Assembly (NCBI GenBank): GCA_034440575.1
Contig: JAOTOL010001566.1
Span: 261,001-325,000, forward strand
Length of the DNA: 64,000 bases
Direction of reading: 5' to 3'
DNA from: Imbricaverruca yamaguchii
Lineage: Eukaryota > Arthropoda > Thecostraca > Neoverrucidae
Within the stretch, counting starts at the first letter, position 1, and the number at the start of each line of letters is the position of its first letter. Positions 58,801 through 63,616 of this stretch are shown here, one piece after another. The position numbers and the translations under genes were made by a program. The notes beneath the pieces were generated by a model, which did no database searches, had not been told where the DNA came from, and worked only from the letters and a program-made list of their open reading frames with translations.

Positions 58801-60295
58801 CGAGAAACGCCACTAGAAAAATAAAAAGAAGACCCCGCAAGGAAAGAACCACAATAGGCGCATCTGCAAACACGCAACACCACGTCCAATCAGACGATTG
58901 AGGCGTGCTAGATAGCGAAACTGCCCGCATGCCCCACGAAGCACACAGTTCATTACAGTATAAGATCTAACAACACATACTACTGGAAAAGCATTGGCAC
59001 TGGAGAACCCAGTCGCTAAAATACACAATTAAGCGCGATTGCATCCGGTTGTCAAGTTCGAATACAACATGGAGATAGAGGACACCGTTTGACGGCTTAG
59101 AATCAGGGTGAGTATTTTCGTCGTTGAATTGCCAAAAAGTCACGCCTCGATACAACCGCGGATGACGGCAGCAGACATCCAAACAGAGCTCGTCTCGTCT
59201 GGCGGTGTCGCGCGAGCATACTTCACGCGACTGTTCACCACCGGCCCGGTCCTCAGCAGCGGCCGAGGGCTTCAGCACGATATCCAAACGGCACCAATCG
59301 TACGCGCACCGCCTCCAGAGGGGGAATCAGACGTGTCGCAGTGCGGTGTGGCCATTCAGACGGGGCCGAGGTGAACAGCCGTGCGAAGCGCTGCCTGGGT
59401 TGCCGTATCTCGCCATTCCACCCATTGTCCGGGTCCCGGTCAATCTCCCCACAAACCCACACCTGCTACCCACCGGTGAGGTCCCGGTCAATCCCCCCAC
59501 CAACCCACACCTGCCACCCATCGGCGAGGTCCCGGTCAATCTCCCCACAAACCCACACCTGCTACCCACCGGTGAGGCCCCGGTCAATCTCTCCACCAAC
59601 CCACACCTGCCACCCATCGGCGAGGTCCCGGTCAATCCCCCACCAACCCACACCTGCCACCCATCGGCGAGGTCCCGGTCAATCTCCCCACCAACCCACA
59701 CCTGCCACCCATCGGCGAGGTCCGGTCAATCCCCCACCAACCCACACCTGCCACCCATCGGCGAGGTCCACCCATCACAACCACACCTGCCACCCACCGG
59801 CGAGGTCCGGTCAATCTCCCACCACCCACACCTGCCACCCGGCGGCGAGGTCCCTGCCAATCTCCCACCACCCCTCCCCACCCACCCGGCGAGGTCCCTA
59901 TCCACCTCCCCACCCGGCGGCGAGGTCCCTATCCACCTCCCCACCCACCGGCGAGGTCCCTATCCACCTCCCCACCCACCGGCGAGGTCCCTATCCACCT
60001 CCGCACCCGGCGGCGGCGGCCCGCCCGGCGCGCCCGCCCACCTGGAAGGCCGAGTAGCGCGTGGCGCGGCGCGGCCGGTTGTAGGAGGGCAGGTAGCGTC
60101 GGATCAGGTCGATCTCGTTGATGTGCACCAGCTCCTCGAGCAGCAGTTCGGTGACGACCAGCAGCGCCTGGCCCCACAGGAACAGGTCGCCCGGCGAGCC
60201 GACGGCGCTGGCGAAGCGCGGCTGGCTGCCGGGGTTGGCGCGCTCGGCGGCCACGTGCTCGGTCGGCACGTAGTAGTACTGCGGCAGCGTCGGGT
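28686..60295 (-). CDS. PHKB: Phosphorylase b kinase regulatory subunit beta, C-terminal part (13 exons, 5' end outside window)
   Basis: Thirteen minus-strand blocks join in order (60295 down to 28686) with compatible phases and GT-AG introns, giving about 685 residues plus stop. The product follows the beta regulatory subunit of the glycogen phosphorylase kinase holoenzyme (alpha4 beta4 gamma4 delta4), which activates glycogen phosphorylase in the cytosol. The N-terminal half of the visible product belongs to the glucoamylase-like (GH15-type) domain of the family; the C-terminal half corresponds to the regulatory, calmodulin-binding region. The beta rather than alpha paralogue is indicated by [37 protein letters not shown] and the short C-terminus ending CVVS, a CaaX-type prenylation box. 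Human PHKB is about 1,090 residues (from memory), so roughly 400 N-terminal residues are missing because the window ends. Introns range from 306 bp to 8.7 kb and are largely tandem repeats. Confidence 0.95.
28900..29325. repeat. 20-bp minisatellite in last PHKB intron
   Basis: About 20 copies of TGTCGGGGTCCAGCGGGCAG and variants. The array begins about 60 bp upstream (gene sense) of the terminal exon's acceptor. Confidence 0.95.
29415..29490. repeat. 24-bp short array
   Basis: Three copies of CTGACCGGCAGATACTGACC plus GATA. Confidence 0.85.
29953..30325. repeat. (TGAG)n microsatellite, about 370 bp
   Basis: Nearly uninterrupted GAGT/TGAG tetranucleotide tract with a few GTGG and GGAG interruptions (30105-30160) and CGAG variants at the right end. 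It sits in the intron between PHKB exons L and M. Minus-strand translation gives an artefactual (SLTH)n frame. Confidence 0.97.
30408..30515 (-). CDS. PHKB: PHKB exon L (residues 599-634)
   Basis: 108 nt, phase 0 on both sides. Acceptor CTCGTCGCAG|CTGATC, donor TACCTGAAG|GTCGGT. It encodes [20 protein letters not shown] and [16 protein letters not shown], the 'LERNPELxFxxxxxLxxLVxEA' block of the C-terminal region. The upstream intron is only 306 bp, the shortest in the gene. The downstream intron carries a (TGAG)n tract and a 20-bp array. Confidence 0.96.
30822..31062 (-). CDS. PHKB: PHKB exon K (residues 519-598, splits 518)
   Basis: 241 nt, phase 2 in and phase 0 out. Acceptor GTGTGCTGCAG|CATCAG, donor GTCGTGCAG|GTGGGT. 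It encodes [57 protein letters not shown] and [10 protein letters not shown]. 'RRQIDGSL.R.P..F...VW..L.RT..G......LPQ.PT..DMT..E..F...V...L......P..RQIVV' is one of the best conserved regions of the family. One extra copy of the donor region (GTCCAG|GTGGGCC) lies about 75 bp downstream. Confidence 0.97.
31190..31320 (-). mobile_element. Diverged tRNA-derived SINE copy
   Basis: Shares GCCGATTGGTC, GCCGGTTGTGGGGTTCGAAC and GATCAAGAG with the SINE at 61925-62083. The A-box end is decayed. Lies just upstream of PHKB exon K in gene sense. Confidence 0.6.
31610..31870. repeat. 43-bp minisatellite
   Basis: About six copies of GGTCGGAACGCTGAATAGCC plus CAGCAGTGCACAGCGAACATT. In intron 10 of the visible gene. 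Confidence 0.93.
32080..32515. repeat. About 60-bp minisatellite interrupted by a SINE-tail insertion
   Basis: About seven copies built on AACCCAGCGACGAGACGTAG, CACGGTATAAGCACTGACGT and CCCCTGATCCTCTAA. One unit is split by the element at 32358-32399. Confidence 0.9.
32358..32399 (-). mobile_element. SINE tail-only element, 42 bp, inside a minisatellite
   Basis: Contains TTTTAGGGCGCATCAAC and AGTGGTTAT. Flanked by ACGAGACGTAG at 32347-32357 and 32400-32410. Other units of the host array have only one copy of that 11-mer, which confirms target-site duplication. Confidence 0.8.
33008..33066 (+). mobile_element. SINE tail-only element, 59 bp, with 13-bp TSD
   Basis: Starts ATGGGCGCTGTATAACC and ends in (AACT)n. 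Perfect flanking repeats CCAAGGCAAAACT at 32995-33007 and 33067-33079. Confidence 0.85.
33483..33542 (-). mobile_element. SINE tail-only element, 60 bp, with 14-bp TSD
   Basis: Contains GGGGTTTAGGGGCGCATCGA and GTGGTCATGCAGCGCCCA. Perfect flanking repeats TTCGCTCTGGGTGT at 33469-33482 and 33543-33556. Confidence 0.85.
34395..36116. repeat. 73-bp minisatellite carrying the exon J donor
   Basis: About 24 copies. On the gene strand each unit has ACGCAGGGCTCCACCGTCAG followed by GTGAGGCTGCGGTCTGG, reproducing about 20 nt of exon J's end plus its donor and early intron. The last unit runs directly into the real exon end at 36112. Confidence 0.97.
36112..36246 (-). CDS. PHKB: PHKB exon J (residues 474-517, splits 473 and 518)
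   Basis: 135 nt, phase 2 in and phase 2 out. Acceptor CGGCGCAG|CTGGGTG, donor CCACCGTCAG|GTGAGG. The first base completes Gly of the 'RIGW' motif. The exon encodes [14 protein letters not shown], then a variable segment, then [20 protein letters not shown], matching 'W...AM...Q..G.....L..L.P.EV..LL..IL'. The donor plus about 20 nt of exon end is the core of a 73-bp array with about 24 copies immediately downstream. Confidence 0.94.
36905..37206. repeat. 19-bp minisatellite carrying the exon I donor
   Basis: About 17 units of GGGACGTACCCGGATACAT (+). On the gene strand this is CCGGGTACGTCCC, matching exon I's donor ATCGG|GTACGTCCC. Some units have GTGCGT instead. Confidence 0.95.
37207..37409 (-). 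CDS. PHKB: PHKB exon I (residues 406-472, splits 473)
   Basis: 203 nt, phase 0 in and phase 2 out. Acceptor GCTGTGTCCAG|TCGACG, donor AGGATCGG|GTACGT. It encodes [48 protein letters not shown] and [14 protein letters not shown]. The 'E.VI..P..P..I...' , 'AV.QQE' and 'P.LF.G.L.IRIGW' motifs are strongly diagnostic. Flanked by a 53-bp array carrying the acceptor (about 23 copies) and a 19-bp array carrying the donor (about 17 copies). Confidence 0.96.
37410..38625. repeat. 53-bp minisatellite carrying the exon I acceptor
   Basis: About 23 units. The gene strand of each has CGCCCGCTGTGTCCAG, identical to the 16 nt before exon I, followed by TGTGCCCCCACC instead of exon sequence. Several units vary in a G-run length. 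Confidence 0.97.
39188..41055. repeat. 26-bp minisatellite with E-box in most units
   Basis: About 70 units built on GGGGGCGTCACGTG and TTCCCATCACTC. Most contain GTCACGTG; a minority read CACGTT. Because 26 is not a multiple of three and the unit lacks stops, all plus-strand frames stay open for hundreds of codons, giving artefactual products of over 600 residues. In the intron between exons H and I. Confidence 0.97.
41225..41450. repeat. 38-bp array carrying the exon H donor
   Basis: Five extra copies of the gene-strand sequence GGCAAACAG|GTCAGTCACCCC lie downstream of the real donor at 41451, each with about nine exon nucleotides. Confidence 0.93.
41451..41593 (-). CDS. PHKB: PHKB exon H (residues 359-405, splits 358)
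   Basis: 143 nt, phase 1 in and phase 0 out. Acceptor CTGCCGGCAG|TATACC, donor GGCAAACAG|GTCAGT. It encodes [40 protein letters not shown] and ILVSGKQ. It matches the family block 'VYRRAG...LW..VRYGA....K...SIAPH.T..LV.GKQVT'. Tandem units carrying its acceptor plus about 35 nt of exon lie upstream, and units carrying its donor lie downstream. Confidence 0.95.
41594..41825. repeat. 70-80 bp array carrying the exon H acceptor and exon start
   Basis: Three extra copies (near 41635, 41705 and 41787) of the gene-strand sequence CCGGCAG|TACACCAGCACC continuing through AGCTGAACAGTGA, separated by (GGTCA)n tracts of growing length. Confidence 0.93.
41830..44065. other. PHKB intron between exons G and H, non-repeat part
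   Basis: AT-rich intronic DNA with no recognised exon, RNA gene or element. Confidence 0.6.
44070..44790. repeat. 33-bp/variable minisatellite carrying the exon G donor
   Basis: About 25 units built on GTGGTGTCCAGTACCTGTGG (+). The gene strand shows GGCACCACAG|GTACTGGACACC, copying ten exon nucleotides plus donor. Units of 33 bp mix with shorter ones of about 15 bp. Confidence 0.95.
44791..44923 (-). CDS. PHKB: PHKB exon G (residues 314-357, splits 358)
   Basis: 133 nt, phase 0 in and phase 1 out. Acceptor CGGTTGTCAG|GAGCTG, donor GGCACCACAG|GTACTG. It encodes [40 protein letters not shown] and DGTT. Similarity is moderate: the pattern of a helix, 'IL..L....G.....GT' leads into the next exon's VYQHL. 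It is supported mainly by phase-perfect joining and colinearity. Both junctions are multiplied: about 25 donor copies downstream and seven acceptor copies upstream. Confidence 0.87.
44924..45590. repeat. 98-bp array carrying the exon G acceptor and exon start
   Basis: Seven copies upstream of exon G in gene sense. Each has GTACGGTTGTCAG|GAGCTGCAGCACCAG, about 19 nt of which match the exon. The last copy (near 45580) has CTCCTAACG, losing the AG. Confidence 0.95.
45729..45765. repeat. Perfect 16-bp inverted repeat
   Basis: ACTTGTGTAGCTTAAG, five-nt spacer GTATA, then CTTAAGCTACACAAGT. Immediately precedes a tRNA-like SINE head. Confidence 0.95.
45766..45880 (+). mobile_element. tRNA-like SINE
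   Basis: GACTGAGTGGTTAGATGACC (A box) and GCGAGTTCGGACCC (B box) about 45 bp apart. Different head from the SINEs at 25.6 and 54.1 kb, closer to Leu/Ser-like heads and to the copy at 13.7 kb. Confidence 0.5.
46139..46287 (-). CDS. PHKB: PHKB exon F (residues 265-313, splits 264)
   Basis: 149 nt, phase 1 in and phase 0 out. Acceptor GTCGGCTGCAG|AGCACC, donor ACCGAGCAG|GTCAGA. The split Glu plus HLDFM reproduces the 'EQLDFL' motif of beta subunits. The rest ([27 protein letters not shown]) is in the variable linker between the glucoamylase-like region and the C-terminal region, where the family diverges and vertebrates have extra sequence. This is one of the few exons with no array at either boundary. 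Confidence 0.9.
46690..47180. repeat. 66-bp minisatellite near the exon E donor
   Basis: About seven copies built on AACACGGCTGCTGTGTTGTT, GTGGAGGCCTACACACAGAC and CGCCTGACACCAGCTACCG. Starts about 25 bp inside the intron; units do not contain the donor itself. Confidence 0.95.
47204..47319 (-). CDS. PHKB: PHKB exon E (residues 226-263, splits 225 and 264)
   Basis: 116 nt, phase 2 in and phase 1 out. Acceptor CCCATGCAG|AGACGC, donor TGCACCG|GTCAGT. The first base completes an Arg codon. The exon encodes [20 protein letters not shown] and [18 protein letters not shown], matching the family pattern 'F..M.DMLA.LK.G...GVKV.V.RLQ.L'. A 66-bp tandem array begins about 25 bp inside the downstream intron. 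Confidence 0.94.
47612..47685 (-). mobile_element. Diverged SINE tail-only element
   Basis: TTATTATTATTGGGGTTTTA, then GTGCGTCAACCCATGTGG and AATGCACCC. Only a short possible TSD (AGTTATTT) remains. Confidence 0.6.
47999..48186 (-). CDS. PHKB: PHKB exon D (residues 163-224, splits 225)
   Basis: 188 nt, phase 0 in and phase 2 out. Acceptor GGTCGGCAG|GTGTACC, donor CACATGAG|GTGGGC. It encodes [37 protein letters not shown] and [20 protein letters not shown]. The 'CYP.IFD..DFY' and 'LLIDDIK..IQF...YW...GRP' motifs are diagnostic of the beta subunit. The upstream intron begins with a 61-bp minisatellite whose units carry a copy of this acceptor (CGGTAG|GTGTGCCGGA). Confidence 0.95.
48190..49235. 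repeat. 61-bp minisatellite carrying the exon D acceptor
   Basis: About 16 copies. The gene strand of each has CTGTCGGTAG|GTGTGCCGGA, copying the acceptor and ten exon nucleotides of exon D (CGGCAG|GTGTACCGGA), followed by CCTCTGACCGGACAGTGCCG. Units near 48900-49070 are rearranged. Confidence 0.96.
49425..49870. mobile_element. AT-rich interspersed element, possibly related to the hAT-type MITE
   Basis: Starts with two to three copies of a 43-bp motif (GTCGCCAGATGTAAGGTAAT). It then shares scattered blocks with the element at 51373, for example TTTGAGCCAATA and ACTTCATAA(A/G)CAC. Ends not resolved. Confidence 0.4.
49965..50022 (-). mobile_element. SINE tail-only element, 58 bp, at the exon C donor
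   Basis: A (GT)n tail, then GGTTTTAGGGCGCATCGACC and GGTCATTTAGCGCCCA. Flanking 15-bp repeats TGTGCTGAGCCACGT at 49950-49964 and 50023-50037. Exon C ends at 50041, so the insertion is within 20 bp of its donor. Confidence 0.85.
50041..50124 (-). CDS. PHKB: PHKB exon C (residues 135-162)
   Basis: 84 nt, phase 0 on both sides. Acceptor CCCCGTTGCAG|GTGTAC, donor AGCAAG|GTGACG. It encodes [16 protein letters not shown] and [12 protein letters not shown], a nearly invariant block in beta subunits (VNxKLGLxGRPxRPIGxLGTSK). A 58-bp SINE-tail element has inserted a few bases into the downstream intron; its target-site duplication overlaps the intron sequence starting 4 bp after the donor junction. 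Confidence 0.95.
50148..50420. repeat. 38-bp minisatellite near the exon C acceptor
   Basis: About six copies of ATCGTCACAGAAGTCGCAGG and TGTCAAAACATGTACGAT, followed to about 50545 by a diverged (TCACAGGAGTTGAAA)-type extension. It begins 20 bp upstream of the acceptor and does not include it. Confidence 0.92.
50875..51189. repeat. 32-bp minisatellite carrying the exon B donor
   Basis: About nine copies downstream of the real donor. The gene strand is CAGCGTCAGCTGGTGCAG|GTGAGGTCCGGTCA, 18 nt of which are exon sequence. Confidence 0.95.
51190..51336 (-). CDS. PHKB: PHKB exon B (residues 86-134)
   Basis: 147 nt, phase 0 on both sides. Acceptor CGCCGCCAG|GGCACC, donor CTGGTGCAG|GTGAGG. It encodes [20 protein letters not shown], then [20 protein letters not shown] and IWSQRQLVQ. 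The 'VVLIAESxRLQ' and '[11 protein letters not shown]' stretches are the conserved link in the subunit after the RRYLPSY segment. The 8.7 kb upstream intron is the largest in the window. Both boundaries are copied into neighbouring tandem arrays: the donor into about nine 32-bp units downstream, the acceptor region into a 42-bp array now separated from it by a hAT-type insertion. Confidence 0.95.
51373..51950 (+). mobile_element. hAT-type non-autonomous element (MITE), 578 bp
   Basis: Ends CAGTGTT... and ...GCAGCACTG form short inverted termini (CAGTG[T/C]T). It is flanked by the 8-bp direct repeat ATAGGCGG at 51365-51372 and 51951-51958. An 8-bp duplication with CAGTG-type ends is the hAT pattern. 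It splits a 42-bp minisatellite from the exon B acceptor. AT-rich, no transposase frame. Confidence 0.75.
51951..53510. repeat. 42-bp minisatellite derived from the exon B acceptor region
   Basis: About 35 units built on GGCGGGGTACTCTCACGGTA and TAGCGGGTCACATCAGACCA. The gene strand TATGGTCTGATGTGACCCGC matches 19 of 20 nt lying just upstream of the real acceptor; the following ACCGTGAGAGTACC aligns loosely with GCCGCCAG|GGCACC. Confidence 0.9.
53625..53700. repeat. Degenerate (GGTCG)n tract
   Basis: Pentanucleotide-like runs such as GGTCGGGTGAGGTCGGGTT. Confidence 0.8.
54078..54246 (-). mobile_element. tRNA-derived SINE, 169 bp, with 15-bp TSD
   Basis: Minus strand: ACGTGGTAGCTCAGTTGGTA (A box), TGTGGGTTCGAATCTCG (B box), body CCACCCGCGACCAATCGACG, tail GCTGTATGACC...GAATGCGCCGTAAAAGAACCC. 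Flanks TCTGACCA(C/A)TACAAG at 54063-54077 and 54247-54261. The 5' end does not pair with a 3' acceptor stem, so it is not a functional tRNA. Confidence 0.85.
54986..55841 (-). mobile_element. piggyBac-type MITE, copy 2
   Basis: TTAA at both ends (54986-54989 and 55838-55841), ends CCCGCGCCGTCTT and the inverse CCGTCCCGTCTCGG, then G-run plus TCTTCAACCGCC. Aligns with the copy at 21657-22491 in reverse orientation, for example AAAGCGTGACGACTGGTTGA against TCAACCAGTCGTCACGCTTT. In the 8.7 kb PHKB intron. Confidence 0.75.
55845..59435. other. PHKB intron between exons A and B, non-repeat part
   Basis: Apart from the SINE tail at 56.8 kb, nothing was recognised. A minus-strand frame at 58434-58889 has several hydrophobic stretches but no splice or family support. 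Confidence 0.5.
56757..56811 (-). mobile_element. SINE tail-only element, 55 bp, with 11-bp TSD
   Basis: GGAGTTTAGGGGCGCGTCGA and GGGTCATTTTGCGCCCA, with a (GGT)n-like end. Flanks TTAGTGAGTTG at 56746-56756 and 56812-56822. Confidence 0.8.
59440..60005. repeat. About 48-bp minisatellite downstream of exon A
   Basis: About twelve units built on CCCACACCTGCCACCCATCG and GCGAGGTCCCGGTCAATC, shortening to about 30 bp toward the exon. The gene strand has GGCAG|GTGTGGGT, only loosely like exon A's donor CCAG|GTGGGCGG. Confidence 0.92.
60042..60295 (-). CDS. PHKB: PHKB exon A (first visible; residues 1-85 of the visible product)
   Basis: 254 nt, entering in phase 1 after the acceptor GCTCCGGCAG and leaving in phase 0 at TTCCAG|GTGGGC. 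It encodes [12 protein letters not shown], then [18 protein letters not shown] and [19 protein letters not shown]. The WGQ motif and the [11 protein letters not shown] stretch are hallmarks of the glucoamylase-like domain of phosphorylase kinase alpha/beta subunits. No upstream coding exon was found between 60.3 and 64 kb, so the rest of the gene lies beyond the window. The exon is strongly GC-rich, in contrast to the AT-rich DNA near 61-64 kb. Confidence 0.94.
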
Positions 60296-60507
60296 CTGCC
60301 GGAGCGGGCGCCGCGTCACCGCTGGCTCTCGCACCGCTCCCCTCCCCTCCTCCCCCAAGGCGAATCGCTGTCACGCAGCCGTTTACCGCCGGCGGGCTGT
60401 TTCATCTCTGAACCAGACGGCGCACCAACTGCTGGGAGTTGCATAAATCTGCAGTTAACTACTCGCACTCAGCTTTGGAGATCAAGAGCGTCACCTGATG
60501 CACGCAA

Positions 60508-60545
60508 ATGACCACGGCAGTCGACGCGCCTCTGAGACCTAATAC
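60508..60545 (+). mobile_element. Old SINE tail-only element
   Basis: GCAAATGACCACGGCAGTCG and ACGCGCCT...ACCTAATAC match the tail consensus in order; no TSD remains. Confidence 0.45.
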
Positions 60546-60874
60546 ACGAACACATAGCATCGCCGATCGTTAGAACGAAAATGCGTTCTTCGCGTTCCGG
60601 TTTGATACGTGCTTGAGTGTTTTAGTACATTCCTTGCCACCAACATCAGTGAACGGATCAGAGCAACTTCTGCCCACAGGACTAATGGTAAATATCATCA
60701 AACATCGACCACTGCCCCGCCGCTCCTACGTCCCCATGGTTCGGCGGGGTTCATATCATGCTATTGGATTGCTTCACTTGCTTCTCGTCAGCTTTCGTTA
60801 GATAGGCTAAAGCTCCGGAGTATCTAAAGGAGTCTTGGATGCCGTAACAACAAACAGAATACAGTTCCGTCCCT

Positions 60875-61100
60875 CTCTCTCTCTCTCCCCCCCCCCCTCC
60901 CTCTCTAAGTAAAAAGGAGAGGAGGAGTAAAAGAAGAGGGGAGGGAGAGAGGGAAAGAAAGGGGGAGAGAGAAAGAGAAAAAAAGAAAAAAAAAAAAAAT
61001 AAAGAGAGAAAAAAAAAGAAAAAAATTTAAAATTTTAAAAACAAAAAAAAAAAAAAAAACATAAAAAAAACTTTTTTTTTTTTTTTTTTTTTTTGTCTCT
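60875..61100. repeat. Purine/pyrimidine low-complexity block
   Basis: (CT)n and C-runs, then a GA-rich stretch, then long A-runs and T-runs. Strong strand asymmetry switch at about 60910 and 61070. Confidence 0.95.
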
Positions 61101-61154
61101 AGCTACAAAATTACTCTCTCTCAATCTCTCAGGAGTCAGAAACAAATCCGACCC

Positions 61155-61485
61155 AGCCCTACATGTGTAGCAGCTAACTCAGCCCTGTGTAGCAGCTGGC
61201 ACATGGACGTGTAGCAGAGTAGTAGACGGCGCATGGACGTGCAGCAGTTGGCACATGGTCGTGTAGCAGACGGCGCATGGGCATTTAGCAGCTGGTGCAT
61301 GGGCGTGTAGCAGTTTGCACATGGTCGTGAAGCAGACGGCACATAGGCGTGTAGCAGCTGATACATGGGACGTGAAGCAGACGGCACTTATACGTGTGGC
61401 AGATAGCACTTAGCCGTGTAGCAGCTAGCACATGGGCGTGTAGCAGATAGCACATAGACGTGTAGCAGACGGTACATGGCCGCGA
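61155..61485. repeat. About 26-bp minisatellite
   Basis: About twelve units built on CGTGTAGCAG(A/C)(C/T)GGC and ACATGG(A/G/T)CGTG. Minus-strand frames look cysteine-rich (CYTSMCQLLHA) only because of the repeat. Confidence 0.92.
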
Positions 61486-61924
61486 GTGAGGGAAGGTGAG
61501 CCAACAGTCATGGTCATGGACATGGTCAGCCCTGAGGCTCTCAGCAAGCACACTGCCTAATCCCTGTAACGATCATGGTGCCACGTCCCTATAAAAAGAA
61601 GCATCAGGTATACACGGCGAAGGCGGCGCGCGAAACCAAACTCTCACACGCACGCAACAGACGCACTGGAAGGCAATTAGCAGACACCGTTGCCGAACAG
61701 TGCACCGTCTCGGCATTCAGGCCAGCTCTCACACATAACGCACTGCAGTTGTTGAAGAAAATGCTAATACAAATACCCGGCGTAACAAACATAATCGCAT
61801 AATAGCATAATCGCGTTCAACCATACTGCAGCTCGGCAGCACGGCTTGGTAGATGCATTAGGTTCTAAAAGACGAGACGCACACCATTATAAATCTGAAC
61901 ATATGTTTATTAAGAAGAACCTTA

Positions 61925-62083
61925 GGTTAATTTACGACGCATTCAACCGCTATAGCGTCGCCAACCTCTCACGCCGATTGGTCGTGGGTGGACTTGGTAA
62001 TGTCGCCGGTTGCGAGATTCGAACCTACAACCTTGCGATCAAGAGTCCGACGCTCTACCGACTGATGTACCGCCGTCCAAAAA
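61925..62083 (-). mobile_element. tRNA-derived SINE, about 160 bp
   Basis: Minus strand: GGTACATCAGTCGGTAGAGC (A box), GGTTCGAATCTCGC (B box), body CCACCCACGACCAATCGGCG, tail ...GTTGAATGCGTCGTAAATTAACC. Same family as the copy at 54078-54246. TSD not clear. Confidence 0.75.
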
Positions 62084-62089
62084 GCTAGG

Positions 62090-63160
62090 TCCCGCCGACC
62101 TAGCATCACTAACATCACTAGACCTGGTGTTCATTAAGCATGTGTAATGTGTATCCAAATATATCGATCGCGCTGTTTAAGTGCACTTTTACTCGATTAC
62201 ATTGCTCTTTTTGTCGGATGTTGTTGCTTGACCGGGTCGGATGCTAATGCCATGGTCATACAGCTATCGTTTCTGTCATGTTCTGCTAACTTGAACCTCT
62301 CCGAGCGGGTGCGATTGCTAACATCCTGATGAAATTGTACTGAAATTGTACCATAACTTCGGCCGCACATGCGCATAAATCGCCAGAAATGGCATACCCG
62401 ATAAGAATTCACGGCCCAGGATCTATTCCACGAAGCGATATTTGATCACGTATTTTACACACGATGATTTTTAAGGAGTTAATATAACAATAACGGGAGG
62501 GTCGAGAGCAATACGCTGCATTAGTGGGGCGACATTGATTATATAAAGCCCACATATCTTAGACCAGCCCCAGCGCAGCGAGAGCTCCTGCAAATTATGA
62601 AGGGTTCCTGATCATCAATGAAGGACCACTTACATGTTGCTCAAGGAAGTCCAGCCAGTACTATTGCTGTCAGTCCTCACGTCCACCCACGTTCCGTGCC
62701 TGAGCACCACTACTTATGTCGTCCTTAATAATATAGATGTGTGCTGCTTTTGAACTATGCCTCATGCGGTAACAGTCCCGCTACCATCGAAATATGGACA
62801 GAACAAGTTCCAGCAAATGAATCAAAATTGTCCGGACTCAATTCTCAGCAAATAAATGATTGTGGCAAGTATGTTGCAGGAGTCAGGGGTTTCTGGGTGA
62901 TGATGTATGCCTTAATACATATGCATTCACTTTGGGAGACGAGGTGGATTATGCCGGTTCACCATGAAAAAGGATTATTTTTGGATCAAAGGAAATTCTA
63001 AGGGTGTGGACTATGTGCATTGTGGAAAGACAGAAGCAACGAACAACCATCACGGAGGACACGAGCAAAACTACATTGACTACAGCCATTAACGAATGTA
63101 TGTCCCATGTGCGGAAATGCTAACATTCTGCGTGTACCAGGGAATATACGACACACCCGA
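62090..63160. other. No recognised feature
   Basis: AT-rich sequence upstream of the visible PHKB exons; no missing PHKB exon was found here. Confidence 0.5.
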
Positions 63161-63164
63161 CAGA

Positions 63165-63612
63165 CTGACGAATACGCCTTGCACGGCATACCGTGGAATA
63201 CCCCTCACAATGCATACCGTGGAATACACCTCACAATGCATACCGTAGAATGCGCCTCACACGGCATACAGTGGAATACACCTCACACGGCATACAGTGG
63301 AATACACCTCACTCGCCATACCGTGGAATGCGACACATACGTCGTACAGCAAAATACAGCACATACGGCAGAGCGAGGAAAGCCGCATGACGCATGAAAT
63401 ACGACCCACACGGTATACCGTGGACAACGACACACACGGCATACCGTGGAATACGACACACTCGGTATACCATGGAATACGACACACTGCGCACTGGGGA
63501 ATACAACCAACACGACAAACCGTTGAATACTCCTCACATGGCATACCGTGGAATATAACACACATCACACGGGTTAATAGAACACACGGCGGACTGATGA
63601 ATATGACACACA
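63165..63612. repeat. About 23-26 bp minisatellite
   Basis: About 18 units built on GGCATACCGTGGAATACACC and TCACAC, diverging to the right and cut by a hAT-type element at 63617. Confidence 0.92.
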
Positions 63613-63616
63613 CGGC

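Noticed and set aside
58434..58889. Hydrophobic 151-codon minus-strand frame, possible membrane protein
   Set aside because: AT-rich intronic DNA readily gives hydrophobic frames; no family motif, splice context or codon signal.
61136..61409. Cysteine-rich secreted-like peptide on the minus strand
   Set aside because: The Cys pattern is the translation of a 26-bp minisatellite, with no signal peptide or stable frame.
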